Origin: Lentisphaeria bacterium UBA1776
Lineage (GTDB): Bacteria > Verrucomicrobiota > Lentisphaeria > Victivallales > Victivallaceae
Assembly: GCA_002314605.1 (NCBI GenBank)
Contig: DCGO01000007.1
Span: forward strand, 1 to 22,653
Length of the DNA stretch: 22,653 bases
Direction: 5' to 3'
In this document: positions 1 through 7,720 of the stretch, piece by piece
How the letters are laid out: each line of letters begins with the position of its first letter
How positions within the stretch are numbered: the first letter of the stretch is position 1
Notes under the pieces: generated by a model
The model's input: only the letters and a program-made list of their open reading frames with translations
The model's database searches: none
Told to the model about the DNA's origin: nothing
Translations under genes and position numbers: made by a program

Positions 1-31
1 GTTTTTTTACGCTAAAGCAATATAAGAAAAG

Positions 32-67
32 GGCACCGAAATTCCCGGCAAGGGGAGTTCCGGTGCC
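32..67 (-). terminator. Rho-independent terminator of the leftward DUF4838 gene
   Basis: On the minus strand a 15-position stem (GGCACCG... paired with ...CGGTGCC, arms at 53-67 and 32-46) closes a 6-nt loop. It has one G-U wobble and one mismatch. It is followed by the T-rich run CTTTTCTTAT. It begins 22 nt after the stop codon of the DUF4838 gene ending at 90. The plus-strand side has no T run, so it acts leftward. Confidence 0.8.
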
Positions 68-89
68 TGATTGCATGCGGAGGAGCCGT

Positions 90-2576
90 TCAGCGGACAG
101 GCTCCGGCATCAGCGCGTTGACAGGATCGAGGCAGAGCAGATTGGGGATGCCGTCAACCTTGACGTTGTAATCGTCAAGTTCGACCCCGGGAACGGGTTC
201 CAGCTTCAGTTTCCAGAATTCCCCGTCCTCGCCGGAACCGACCGGGATCACCTGCCGATCGGCAGTCTGCTTTGCGCAGGAGAGGCGGAACTTCTTCCCG
301 GAGGGACTGTACAACGTGCCCTGCACCGATTCGCCGGGGTCCCCCTCGCCCAGCATGAGAGCAAACTCCTTCGCCCCCTTCGGGACCGGGATCCATGCAT
401 ATCCTCCCTTGCCGTTGAACTGGGTGCCGCCAATCCCGCCGGTGACCACCGCCCAGTCGGCATTCTTCACCTCCGCCCGGAACATGCTGCTGCACTTGGG
501 CAAACTCACGCAGAAGGTCTCGCCCGCCTTGGCATTCCAGGTGACGCCCCTGATGCCGAAGCCGCCTTTGACGAACTCCTTGCCTTTGAATACCCGCAGG
601 CTCATGTTATCCCCGCCGAGGTGCCGGGAGGTCCGAATGGTCATGGTCACGGGGCCATCCGCCTTGGCACGGACGAGAAACTCCTTCTGGTTCCGCATGA
701 CGGGAACCTGCTTTTTGTAGTTCGACGGACGGACGTCCACGGCACGGCCGGAGACTTTTCCGCCCTTGTAGGTGCTCTTAAAGATCAGTTCTCCCGCCTC
801 CCGGTGCCCCTGAAAGCAGATAGGACGGAAGGAACGGTCGAAGACACACTTGCTGTACTCCTCCTCGCTGAGCGCCAGTTTGGACGCCGGGACCTTGAAC
901 CCATGGGTTCCGAAAGACTCCAGCAGTATGCCCAGATTCAGTTCCAGCGCGTGGAGCCGCTGTTTCGCGTCAGGATCGGTGATCTTCGCCTTCGCCTCGA
1001 GGACCAGCCGTTCGATCTCGGGGAAGTTGTCGAAGTAGACCGCCTTCATCCACTGGGGAGTCATGACCCATGCCGCCATCCCGTCCACGGCCTTGAGCCC
1101 CCGGAAGTACTCCCGCGTACTCTTTTCGATCAAGTCGTACATGGCGATGATCTCGGGGGCGCCTTCCCCATAAGCATATCTGCAGAATTCATCAAAGACC
1201 GCCTTCGGGTCCTGTTTGGGGTTCCACGCCAGTTTCGCCAGCATGTAGTTGTTGGCGGCGCTGTGGCCCCATGCGTGGCTGCCGTAGAGGTAGATGCCGG
1301 GCATATTGTACCGGGTGGTGATCCCATAGACCTGCCGCAGGATGTCGAATCCGGGGGCCGGCGGCGCGCCCGTGATGTTGGGCCAGCAGGTGTTGGGCAG
1401 GTCGTAGTACTCCATGGAGCGCAGACGGTCGCCCCAGCCTTCGGAGACCCGCTGGAAGTACGCCTTGCTCCCGTCCCGGTAGAGGGTGTATCCGTAGTTG
1501 GGGGAGAAGGCATAGGTCAGCACGAGGTTGTCCGCGAACTCGATGGGTTTTGCGGGCGGTTCGATGTAGGTAGAGTAGATGTAGCCGCCGAGGATCTTGT
1601 CGGGGTGCTTCTTTTTGACCTCCCTGGCCACCGCGTTGTAGAAGCGGACCACGGCGTAGGTGGTGGAGAGTTTTCCCCTGCTGTCCTTTTCATAGTATTT
1701 GGAACACTCCTTGCAATGGCACCAACCTTCGCCATCGGAGGGCCCAACCGAGAAGCAATAACGGTCGGGATTCTCCTTGAAATACCGGTCCGCCGCCGCG
1801 GCGAAATGTTCCACCAGTCCGGGAGCGGTGAGGCAAAGCAGATATTGGTTGTTGGTGGGGCGGCTCCGGTTGCCGTTGATGAGGCAGAACCACTCGGGAT
1901 GGGTCTCGAAGTATTCGGGAGGGACCACTCTCATCCAGTTGTGGTGGCAGTACGCAAGGAAACCGCAGCCAAGCTTCTGCCGGTCCATCCACTTCCGGAC
2001 CACCGGGAGTTCCTCCTGAATGTAGGGAAGTTTGCGGTTCTGGAAGAAGGGAACGTCCTGCCAGTCTAAATCGGCGGGAACGGTCAGCGCCGCATGCTTC
2101 GGAACGTAGTCGCCGTAGGGGGTCGGCATCAGGAAACGGACTCCGGCAAAGCGCTCCAGAAATCCGTAAACGCCGTTGGAAGTGCCCTGCAGGAAGCCGT
2201 CCCGGGAAGTCCGTTTGCCGTCGGGAGTATCCTGTCCTGCAACGTAGATGGAACCATCCTTGGCGAAGATGCGGAAGCCTGCCTCCGGCACCTTGGAAAC
2301 GTCCAGTCCCGCCGCCCGGACGGAAGCGTTGTCCCCGAGGGAGATCATGGGTTTCTTCGGGGAGTTGACGATGGGCAACTTGGCTCCGGTGGCCATCTCC
2401 AAGTAGGACTGCAAGTCTTTCGCCGCCGCCTTGACGGTGCGGGGAGCATCCGGACTGTGGTAGATGCTGAATTCGCTTTTTCCGCCGGAGATGACGGCAA
2501 GATCCGCCGCAGAGAGAGCCAGCGCCTCCCACAGCACGCACAAAAAGAGACTCATACGCCGAAAAACACGAAGCAT
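90..2576 (-). CDS. Secreted DUF4838 domain protein (glycoside-hydrolase-like), 828 aa
   Basis: Probably an exported carbohydrate-active protein. Residues 1-20 (MLRVFRRMSLFLCVLWEALA...) form a signal peptide. About 25-190 resembles the alpha/beta domain that precedes the barrel in GH20/GH67 enzymes (...AAKDLQSYLEMATGAKLPIV...GVYGFLERFAGVRFLMP). The DUF4838 core follows, with HPEWF at 226-230 and the cysteine cluster WCHCKEC at 285-291, both hallmarks of the family. The last 250 or so residues look beta-rich and may bind carbohydrate. The frame stays open 91 codons further upstream, but ATG at 2576 is chosen because GGGAGGAG lies just before it and the signal peptide begins there. The substrate is unknown: the family is uncharacterised biochemically, and alpha-glucuronidase-like activity is only a guess from the domain layout. 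It is divergent from the DUF4434 gene. Confidence 0.85.
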   Translation of the reverse strand: MLRVFRRMSLFLCVLWEALALSAADLAVISGGKSEFSIYHSPDAPRTVKAAAKDLQSYLEMATGAKLPIVNSPKKPMISLGDNASVRAAGLDVSKVPEAGFRIFAKDGSIYVAGQDTPDGKRTSRDGFLQGTSNGVYGFLERFAGVRFLMPTPYGDYVPKHAALTVPADLDWQDVPFFQNRKLPYIQEELPVVRKWMDRQKLGCGFLAYCHHNWMRVVPPEYFETHPEWFCLINGNRSRPTNNQYLLCLTAPGLVEHFAAAADRYFKENPDRYCFSVGPSDGEGWCHCKECSKYYEKDSRGKLSTTYAVVRFYNAVAREVKKKHPDKILGGYIYSTYIEPPAKPIEFADNLVLTYAFSPNYGYTLYRDGSKAYFQRVSEGWGDRLRSMEYYDLPNTCWPNITGAPPAPGFDILRQVYGITTRYNMPGIYLYGSHAWGHSAANNYMLAKLAWNPKQDPKAVFDEFCRYAYGEGAPEIIAMYDLIEKSTREYFRGLKAVDGMAAWVMTPQWMKAVYFDNFPEIERLVLEAKAKITDPDAKQRLHALELNLGILLESFGTHGFKVPASKLALSEEEYSKCVFDRSFRPICFQGHREAGELIFKSTYKGGKVSGRAVDVRPSNYKKQVPVMRNQKEFLVRAKADGPVTMTIRTSRHLGGDNMSLRVFKGKEFVKGGFGIRGVTWNAKAGETFCVSLPKCSSMFRAEVKNADWAVVTGGIGGTQFNGKGGYAWIPVPKGAKEFALMLGEGDPGESVQGTLYSPSGKKFRLSCAKQTADRQVIPVGSGEDGEFWKLKLEPVPGVELDDYNVKVDGIPNLLCLDPVNALMPEPVR

Positions 2577-2814
2577 TTTTCTCCTCCCTTCCTTTTTGAT
2601 CCAGAACAACTGCGAGTCCACACTTATGTATAACGCTTTCCCGGCCGGGTTTATTGTGCGGACGAGAAATATTTTTCGTTTGCCACATGAGGATTTGCTT
2701 TTTCCCGGGAGACAAGGTATAGTATGCCGCATCAAAGTCACCCGGCGGCTCCTCCGTTCCGAAGTCCGGAAGCCCTTTCGGAGAGCGTCGGAGAGGCGGT
2801 TCCAAGGAGGCAAA
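2577..2814. other. Divergent intergenic regulatory region between DUF4838 and DUF4434 genes
   Basis: This 238-bp gap holds both promoters. The 10-bp palindrome CCCGGCCGGG lies at 2640-2649, just upstream of a TATACA -10-like box (minus, 2632-2627) for the leftward gene; no good -35 pairs with that box. The block GGATTTGC at 2691-2698 and the palindrome TCCCGGGA at 2703-2710 overlap the rightward promoter and recur in the next divergent region. Confidence 0.5.
2695..2723 (+). promoter_or_regulatory. Sigma-70-like promoter of the DUF4434 gene
   Basis: -35 TTGCTT (2695-2700), 17-nt spacer, -10 TATAGT (2718-2723). The spacer contains the palindrome TCCCGGGA at 2703-2710, placed where a repressor would block polymerase. 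The predicted leader is about 85 nt before the ATG at 2815. Confidence 0.6.
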
Positions 2815-3903
2815 ATGCAGAGTTCCAATTTCATCACGGGCAGTTTCATCCAGATCGACCACTGGAGCGACAGCGAAGGCGCCCGCTTTCAGGCCGATCT
2901 GCGGCAGTTCGACTGCGACGACTGGTGCGAATCCATTGATGACATGGCCGACCTCGGCATGGATACCATCATCTTTCAGCAGTGCGTGGACAACCGCACC
3001 GGCTGGGACGATACCCGAAGTTACTATCCATCCAAAACGCGGAAACGCCCGGATTGGATGCGCGGCGACCTCTTTTCCGCCGTCGTCCGGCACGCCACGG
3101 AACGGGGTATGAAGATCATCTACGGCGTCGGCACCATGTACTCCAAGAATCCCTACCTCTGCACCGATGAAGTCATCGCGCAGGCGCGGGTCACTGCCGA
3201 GGAACTGCTGGAACTCTACGGAGACCAGCCCTCCTTCGGCGGATGGTACTGGACCTATGAATTTCCGCCTTCCAGCGTGGCCGGACGGGACAGCCTGAAA
3301 AAAATCGTCCCGGCGCTCCGGGCGATCCGCGACTGCGACGTCATGATCGCCCCCAATCTGGAGCGCATGACCACGCCTTCCCTCATGGACGACATCGACG
3401 TGGACATCATCGCCTATCAGGACAATGCGGGCCTCGGCGTCTCCCCCGACACCCTTGGCCGGACGGTCCGATTCTCGCGGCAGGAGTCCTTCGATTACAT
3501 GAAGTACTGCTACGAGATGCTGCGGTATTACCACGACGGCTGGCAGGACCGGGCCAAGGCCGACAACTACTGGAACGGCTACTTCCGGAAACGGGGGCGC
3601 GTGGCCCTGTGGAACGATCTGGAGGTGTGGGAGTTCAACACCCGCAACGAACTGATCCCGGCGGAAGCCTCCCGCGTGGTCGCGCAACTGGAGGTCTCCG
3701 CTCCATACGTGGACAAACAGATCATCTACCAGTACACCGGCCTCATGCAGAATCCCGCCCGGAAGCGCAAGTGCGGCGGCGAGCGCGCAGAGACCCTCTA
3801 CGAAGAGTACAAGTACTACCGGGAAAATCTGCTGGCGGGGAAATCCTGGCGCTATCCTGACTACTACCGGGAATACATGCTCGACCGCTTCGGCGGAAAG
3901 TGA
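2815..3903 (+). CDS. DUF4434 family TIM-barrel glycoside-hydrolase-like protein, 362 aa
   Basis: A predicted (beta/alpha)8-barrel protein of the DUF4434 family, thought to act on glycans. The N-terminus (GSFIQIDHWSD, residues 9-19, then DMADLGMDTIIFQ) matches the first strand and helix of the family. Two acidic positions at expected barrel ends are candidate catalytic residues: E149 in GWYWTYEFP (143-151) and E270 in WNDLEVWEF (266-274). The start at 2815 is chosen because AAGGAGG sits 4 nt upstream and the family match begins at once; the frame is open further upstream, across the promoter. There is no signal peptide, unlike the other three carbohydrate genes here, so it may act in the cytoplasm on imported oligosaccharides. 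Substrate unknown. Confidence 0.8.
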   Translation: MQSSNFITGSFIQIDHWSDSEGARFQADLRQFDCDDWCESIDDMADLGMDTIIFQQCVDNRTGWDDTRSYYPSKTRKRPDWMRGDLFSAVVRHATERGMKIIYGVGTMYSKNPYLCTDEVIAQARVTAEELLELYGDQPSFGGWYWTYEFPPSSVAGRDSLKKIVPALRAIRDCDVMIAPNLERMTTPSLMDDIDVDIIAYQDNAGLGVSPDTLGRTVRFSRQESFDYMKYCYEMLRYYHDGWQDRAKADNYWNGYFRKRGRVALWNDLEVWEFNTRNELIPAEASRVVAQLEVSAPYVDKQIIYQYTGLMQNPARKRKCGGERAETLYEEYKYYRENLLAGKSWRYPDYYREYMLDRFGGK

Positions 3904-3957
3904 CGCACTCCCCTGCCCTTTCCCGGCGATGCCGAGGCTCCTTCCGCAGGCAAGCGG

Positions 3958-6078
3958 CTATTTCCGCTTGGAAACCGCCTCGCGGATCACCACCTCGTCG
4001 AAGAAGATCTGCCCTTTCTGCGTTCCATCCATGGAGAGGATGCAGCGGAGCCGGCACCCCGGAACGTCCGGAGCCTTCGCTGCGGCGGAGAGGGTACGCC
4101 ACTGGAAGGAGGCATCCTCGCCCAGTTCCTCCGTCACCTCACTCGCGGGGTTGAGCCAATTCTGCCCGGGAGCGCTCCATGCGATCCGCAATCCGACCCT
4201 GCAATCGGGATCGGTCCCGGCGGTGCGGACCTTGGCGGTGACGTGATAGGTTCCTCCGGGCGTGACCGCAACGTCCTTCATGTAGACCATGCTCTTGTAA
4301 CTCTCCCGGGGGTCGATCTCCAGGGCGCCGGAGCCGTCCACGCCGCCGTGAGGAGCATGGAGGAACTTGCCCTGGCTGGTCTTGCGCTGCCAAGTCGGCC
4401 ACAGCCCCGGACGGTTGAAATCGTAATGTTTGAGTTCCCGGAACTCCAAGGTCTTCAGCCGGGACTTCAGTTGCACGTTGGCGATGAACTGCCGCGCCTG
4501 CGGTTCCCGATCGAGAAACCCCTTCAGCAGGTGCTTGGCCCGGGCCTTTTCCTCCGTGGTCCCGGAGGCGGAAGCCGCCTTATCCATGCGGAGCATCGCC
4601 GCCTTCATCCGGTCCAGCATGGAGGAAGTCATACCATCCATGTACCCGCCGCTGCCGAAGTCCAGATACTGCCGCCCGGGCTGATGGAACCACGGGGTCT
4701 TGGGGACCTCCTTCTCCCAGTATTCCGAACAGAGACGGTAGTATTCCGCCAGAGCGGGGGCGGCCGCCTTCCCCACCGCGGAAACGCACCAGTCACGAAG
4801 CAAGGCGTCTGACGACTGCGCCGGATCCCAGGTGAGACGCAGCAGGAGCCACGGCATGGGTCCGCAGGACCAGTCCTTTGCGGGATAGACCTCGGAATAG
4901 TAGTGCTTCACACCGTGAGCGGCCCCCCAGCGGAGCGCTTCCGGCAGAAGTTTCAAACTGATCTTGGGAATCAGATAATTCGCGCAGAGGAGGGCCCCGT
5001 ACCACCCCACCGTTCCTGCGGCGCGGCACCAGCGCTCCGTGAGCGTTTTGTCCGCCTGCATCCGGACGGGATCCGCCCAGTAGAAGCGCTCCAGGGTGAG
5101 GAAGGGGACCATCCCCGGCTCCAGTTTCAGGCCGGAGGGTGGTTCCAGAAGGGCGCTGTAGGCGAGAAATCCGAAGGTCCGACCGGGAGCGGAACAGCGT
5201 TTCACCACCTGATTCATGCAATTGAAGTAAGTGTGGGTGCGGTCCGCAAGGCCGATGAGATTCTTCCGGTCGCCGTCCACGGCGAGACAGCGGGGACATT
5301 CGCAGTACCGGGCGCCGTCGTTGACGCCGATGGAGTGGGAATAGCACCCCGGGGTCTTCCGGAAGGACTTCTCCAGCGCGGCGGAAAAATCTTCCACGAT
5401 CCCGGGCGCAGTGAAGCAGTACTGCCACCAGACGTTGTTTCCCTTCTCCGGCAGAAAACGCTTCCCGTTGAGGATGGGAAAGTATTCCGGATGGCTTTTG
5501 GTATAAATCTCCTGCGGCAGAAGCCGCCATAGATTGTGCTGGAACCAGGGGCGGTCCGGGAGTTTGCGGAAGTCGTACTGGAAGAGGCTCCGGTTGCGCT
5601 CCGCCCAGAGGTACTCGTTCTGATTGGATTCCTCGAAGCAGAGACTGCGGATCCTGTACACAGGGTTCTCCTCCACCTCCCGTCCGGGAAGTTCCACTGT
5701 GTCGTGCCCGGGCATCACGGTTCCCAGTTCGTCGGGGAAAAGCCAGCGGACGCCGAGGTAACGTTCCAGAAAAGCGCAGGTGCCGTGGCGCAGAGCGAAG
5801 CGGTTCCGGGCGATGATCCGCACCGTACCCGGCCCGGGATAGGAAAAACGGAAGCCCTCCGGGTCCAGTTTTGCATCGGGGGCGCAAACCAGTTCGATCC
5901 TGACCGCCGCGCCGGCGGACTTCCCGGCAAGACAGCGGGAAAGTCCTTCCTGCAGAAGTTGTCCGGCCTCCTTGCCTTCCGGCGGAGCAACCACCTGCGT
6001 CCGGGAATCCAAGGTCCAGTTTTCTCCGCGAAGGGGGAGGACCGAGAGAGCGAGAAAAAGCCATAACAAGCGTTTCAT
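3958..6078 (-). CDS. Secreted DUF4838 protein with C-terminal carbohydrate-binding-like domain, 706 aa
   Basis: A second DUF4838 protein, clearly diverged from the one ending at 90. A signal peptide is visible (MKRLLWLFLALSVLPLRG). An N-terminal GH20/GH67-N-like domain ends near ...CAFLERYLGVRWLFPDELG (residues 101-119). The DUF4838 core has HPEYF at 196-200 and YCECPRC at 258-264. Residues about 551-706 (from HYDFNRPGLWPTW to IFFDEVVIRE) have the jelly-roll pattern of CBM4/9-type modules, ending in the typical FFDEV strand. ATG at 6078 is preferred over a start 13 codons upstream: AGGAAGG lies 6 nt before it and the signal peptide starts there. It faces the DUF4434 gene convergently across 54 bp with no clear terminator. 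Likely binds or cleaves a host or plant glycan outside the cytoplasm; activity unknown. Confidence 0.83.
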   Translation of the reverse strand: MKRLLWLFLALSVLPLRGENWTLDSRTQVVAPPEGKEAGQLLQEGLSRCLAGKSAGAAVRIELVCAPDAKLDPEGFRFSYPGPGTVRIIARNRFALRHGTCAFLERYLGVRWLFPDELGTVMPGHDTVELPGREVEENPVYRIRSLCFEESNQNEYLWAERNRSLFQYDFRKLPDRPWFQHNLWRLLPQEIYTKSHPEYFPILNGKRFLPEKGNNVWWQYCFTAPGIVEDFSAALEKSFRKTPGCYSHSIGVNDGARYCECPRCLAVDGDRKNLIGLADRTHTYFNCMNQVVKRCSAPGRTFGFLAYSALLEPPSGLKLEPGMVPFLTLERFYWADPVRMQADKTLTERWCRAAGTVGWYGALLCANYLIPKISLKLLPEALRWGAAHGVKHYYSEVYPAKDWSCGPMPWLLLRLTWDPAQSSDALLRDWCVSAVGKAAAPALAEYYRLCSEYWEKEVPKTPWFHQPGRQYLDFGSGGYMDGMTSSMLDRMKAAMLRMDKAASASGTTEEKARAKHLLKGFLDREPQARQFIANVQLKSRLKTLEFRELKHYDFNRPGLWPTWQRKTSQGKFLHAPHGGVDGSGALEIDPRESYKSMVYMKDVAVTPGGTYHVTAKVRTAGTDPDCRVGLRIAWSAPGQNWLNPASEVTEELGEDASFQWRTLSAAAKAPDVPGCRLRCILSMDGTQKGQIFFDEVVIREAVSKRK

Positions 6079-6136
6079 GAGCACCTTCCTTATTGCTGAT
6101 TTCGGCAGACAATCCACCTGTTTCCGTCATAAAAGT

Positions 6137-6165
6137 AATTTACTCCGGCGTCCCGGGATTTGCAA
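6137..6165 (-). promoter_or_regulatory. Promoter of the second DUF4838 gene
   Basis: On the minus strand: -35 TTGCAA (6165-6160), 17-nt spacer, -10 TAAATT (6142-6137). The -35 lies inside the left arm of the 15-bp inverted repeat, and the spacer contains TCCCGGGA (6151-6158). The -10 lies inside an 11-bp odd palindrome, AGTAATTTACT (6134-6144). Confidence 0.5.
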
Positions 6166-6211
6166 GGAAAAAATAATAGCGCTACCTCTGAAAATCCCTT
6201 GCAAATCCCGG
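6153..6211. promoter_or_regulatory. Perfect 15-bp inverted repeat, candidate operator between divergent genes
   Basis: CCGGGATTTGCAAGG at 6153-6167 and its exact reverse complement CCTTGCAAATCCCGG at 6197-6211 flank a 29-nt spacer. Each arm contains TTGCAA, placed as the -35 of the promoter pointing away from the centre. A repressor or activator bound to both arms would control both genes symmetrically. The identity of the regulator is not visible in this window. Confidence 0.6.
6177..6184. promoter_or_regulatory. TAGCGCTA palindrome, LacI/GalR-type operator core
   Basis: An 8-bp perfect palindrome lies almost at the centre of the larger inverted repeat. AGCGCT cores are typical of LacI/GalR-family operators, but the motif is short and could occur by chance. 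Confidence 0.3.
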
Positions 6212-6226
6212 TTTCAATGATATATT
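6200..6226 (+). promoter_or_regulatory. Promoter of the beta-propeller gene
   Basis: -35-like TTGCAA (6200-6205) in the right arm of the inverted repeat and -10 TATATT (6221-6226). The spacing is 15 nt, shorter than ideal, which would fit an activator-dependent or tightly controlled promoter. The ATG follows at 6264. Confidence 0.4.
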
Positions 6227-6263
6227 ACAACAAACGGATCAAAACTTTGAGAAAGGGAAAACC

Positions 6264-7700
6264 ATGTCAACGCATCTCCGCACTCTTCTGCTTCTGCCGG
6301 TCTTCGCCGGAGCCATGCTGCTCCACGGAGCCGATGCGTCCGAGGCCAAGACGCCCAAGCCTCCCATGCTCCCCGTGGTCAACGAGATCGACCTCAAGAT
6401 GCCCATCCAGCACGCCCGGGCCACCGGCGTCACCATTCAAGGGAAGCATTTTCTGCTGGTAAGACACGCCAACAGTCCCCGGGTGGACCCCGCCCCCGAT
6501 CACTTCGTCTATCCCACTGACAGCTACAAGCTCTCGTTGCTGGACCTCAACAGCAACAAGGTCCTGTGGACCAAGGACCTCGGCTGGGGCATCATCGCCG
6601 GGGACTGGTTCTGCCCGGTGCTCTCGTTTGACATCGACGATGACGGCGAAGACGAGATATTCTATATCGACAACGAACTCCCGAAAAAGCCCCTGAGTTT
6701 CCGCCGCAGTCTGGTGGGACTCCGCGCCGGGGACGGCAAGGAGTTCATGCGCTTCCAGGTGAAGGTGGAGAAGGACTACCGCTTCATCCTCATGGGCGGC
6801 AAAGACAAAAAAGGCGAACCCGTGCTGATTATGCAGAACGGGACCTACCGCGACATGAACTTCTTCGCCTACGACCGGAAGGGCAAAATGATCTGGCGCC
6901 GCCTCATCCCCCAGGACGGCACTCCCCGAGCCAGCCACTGCACCAGCGTTTACGACTACAACGGCGACGGCTCCGATGAGATCCTCTGGGGCGAACGGCT
7001 GATCTCCATCGACAACGGCAAGGACCTCTTCCTCGGCAATGAGGACGCATGGAACGGTCACAGCGACATCGTCATGCCCTACTTCGACCGGAATTACAAG
7101 TTTTCGGGAGTCTGGACCTGCCGGGAATCCCGCCCCACCAAAGATCATCCGGAGCAGTTCCGCTGCAACAACTACGATCCCAAGCTGCGCATCCGCTGGG
7201 GCGCGCTCAAGGAGGGTCACATCGACCGCGGCGGCATCTTCCGCATCAATGCCGAGGGCGACAAAGTCTTCTGGGCACAAGAGATGAGGGCGGACCCCGT
7301 GACCCTCAAACGCTCCTTCATGCCGACCCTGTTCTTCGGCGAGGACGGCAAACCGCTGGACCTGCCGCTGAAGCGGCGTTTTGCGCCCCGGGGCATCGAC
7401 GTCAACGGCGACGGCATTCATGAGATCATCTGCGACCGCACCATCTACGACCTGAAGGGCAACGCGCTCTACCGGGTCCCGGTGCAGGACAAGTGGATGA
7501 TCGTGGGGCACCTGCGGGACGACCTCCCCGGCGAACAGTACGTCATGCACTCCGCCGACGGCAAGATCCGGGTGCTGGCGGATCCCAATGCCAAATGGAG
7601 CGAATCCGCAAAGAAACGCTACGCCCATCCCTACTACGACCGGTGCCTCCACCGGAGCGCCGTGGGCTACAACTTCGCCTACGACTTGGGCGGACTCTGA
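6264..7700 (+). CDS. Secreted FG-GAP/beta-propeller-like protein with calcium-binding loops, 478 aa
   Basis: Exported protein of unknown function, probably glycan-related. The signal peptide is MSTHLRTLLLLPVFAGAMLLHGA. Three DxDxDG-type calcium loops followed by E recur through the chain: DIDDDGEDE at 123-131, DYNGDGSDE at 231-239 and DVNGDGIHE at 379-387. Between them are beta-strand repeats such as VLWTKDLGWG and MIWRRLIPQ. This is the pattern of integrin-like FG-GAP propellers and of rhamnogalacturonan lyase (PL11-like) propellers; no lyase catalytic residues could be assigned, so it may only bind. AGAAAGGG lies about 7 nt before the ATG. It is divergent from the second DUF4838 gene and shares its symmetric promoter region. 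Confidence 0.7.
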   Translation: MSTHLRTLLLLPVFAGAMLLHGADASEAKTPKPPMLPVVNEIDLKMPIQHARATGVTIQGKHFLLVRHANSPRVDPAPDHFVYPTDSYKLSLLDLNSNKVLWTKDLGWGIIAGDWFCPVLSFDIDDDGEDEIFYIDNELPKKPLSFRRSLVGLRAGDGKEFMRFQVKVEKDYRFILMGGKDKKGEPVLIMQNGTYRDMNFFAYDRKGKMIWRRLIPQDGTPRASHCTSVYDYNGDGSDEILWGERLISIDNGKDLFLGNEDAWNGHSDIVMPYFDRNYKFSGVWTCRESRPTKDHPEQFRCNNYDPKLRIRWGALKEGHIDRGGIFRINAEGDKVFWAQEMRADPVTLKRSFMPTLFFGEDGKPLDLPLKRRFAPRGIDVNGDGIHEIICDRTIYDLKGNALYRVPVQDKWMIVGHLRDDLPGEQYVMHSADGKIRVLADPNAKWSESAKKRYAHPYYDRCLHRSAVGYNFAYDLGGL

Positions 7701-7711
7701 TCGAAGTCCGC
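7690..7711. terminator. Stem-loop at the convergent gene ends, possible terminator
   Basis: GCGGACT (7690-7696) and AGTCCGC (7705-7711) form a 7-bp stem, extendable by a G-U and a G-C pair. The 8-nt loop contains the end of the propeller stop codon. There is no T run on either strand, so termination is not assured. Confidence 0.25.
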
Positions 7712-7720
7712 TCCGCGCCG

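Noticed and set aside
63..2069. Plus-strand 668-codon open frame opposite the first DUF4838 gene
   Set aside because: Antisense shadow of a gene with a signal peptide, ribosome site and family motifs on the other strand.
1690..3687. Long minus-strand open frame (665 codons) across the DUF4838/DUF4434 region
   Set aside because: It runs through both real genes and their promoters, has no family-like motifs and reflects the lack of stops in GC-rich DNA.
3952..3969. AAGCGG/CCGCTT hairpin between the convergent DUF4434 and DUF4838 genes
   Set aside because: Only 6 bp, it overlaps the coding end of the DUF4838 gene and has no T run, so it is not supported as a terminator.
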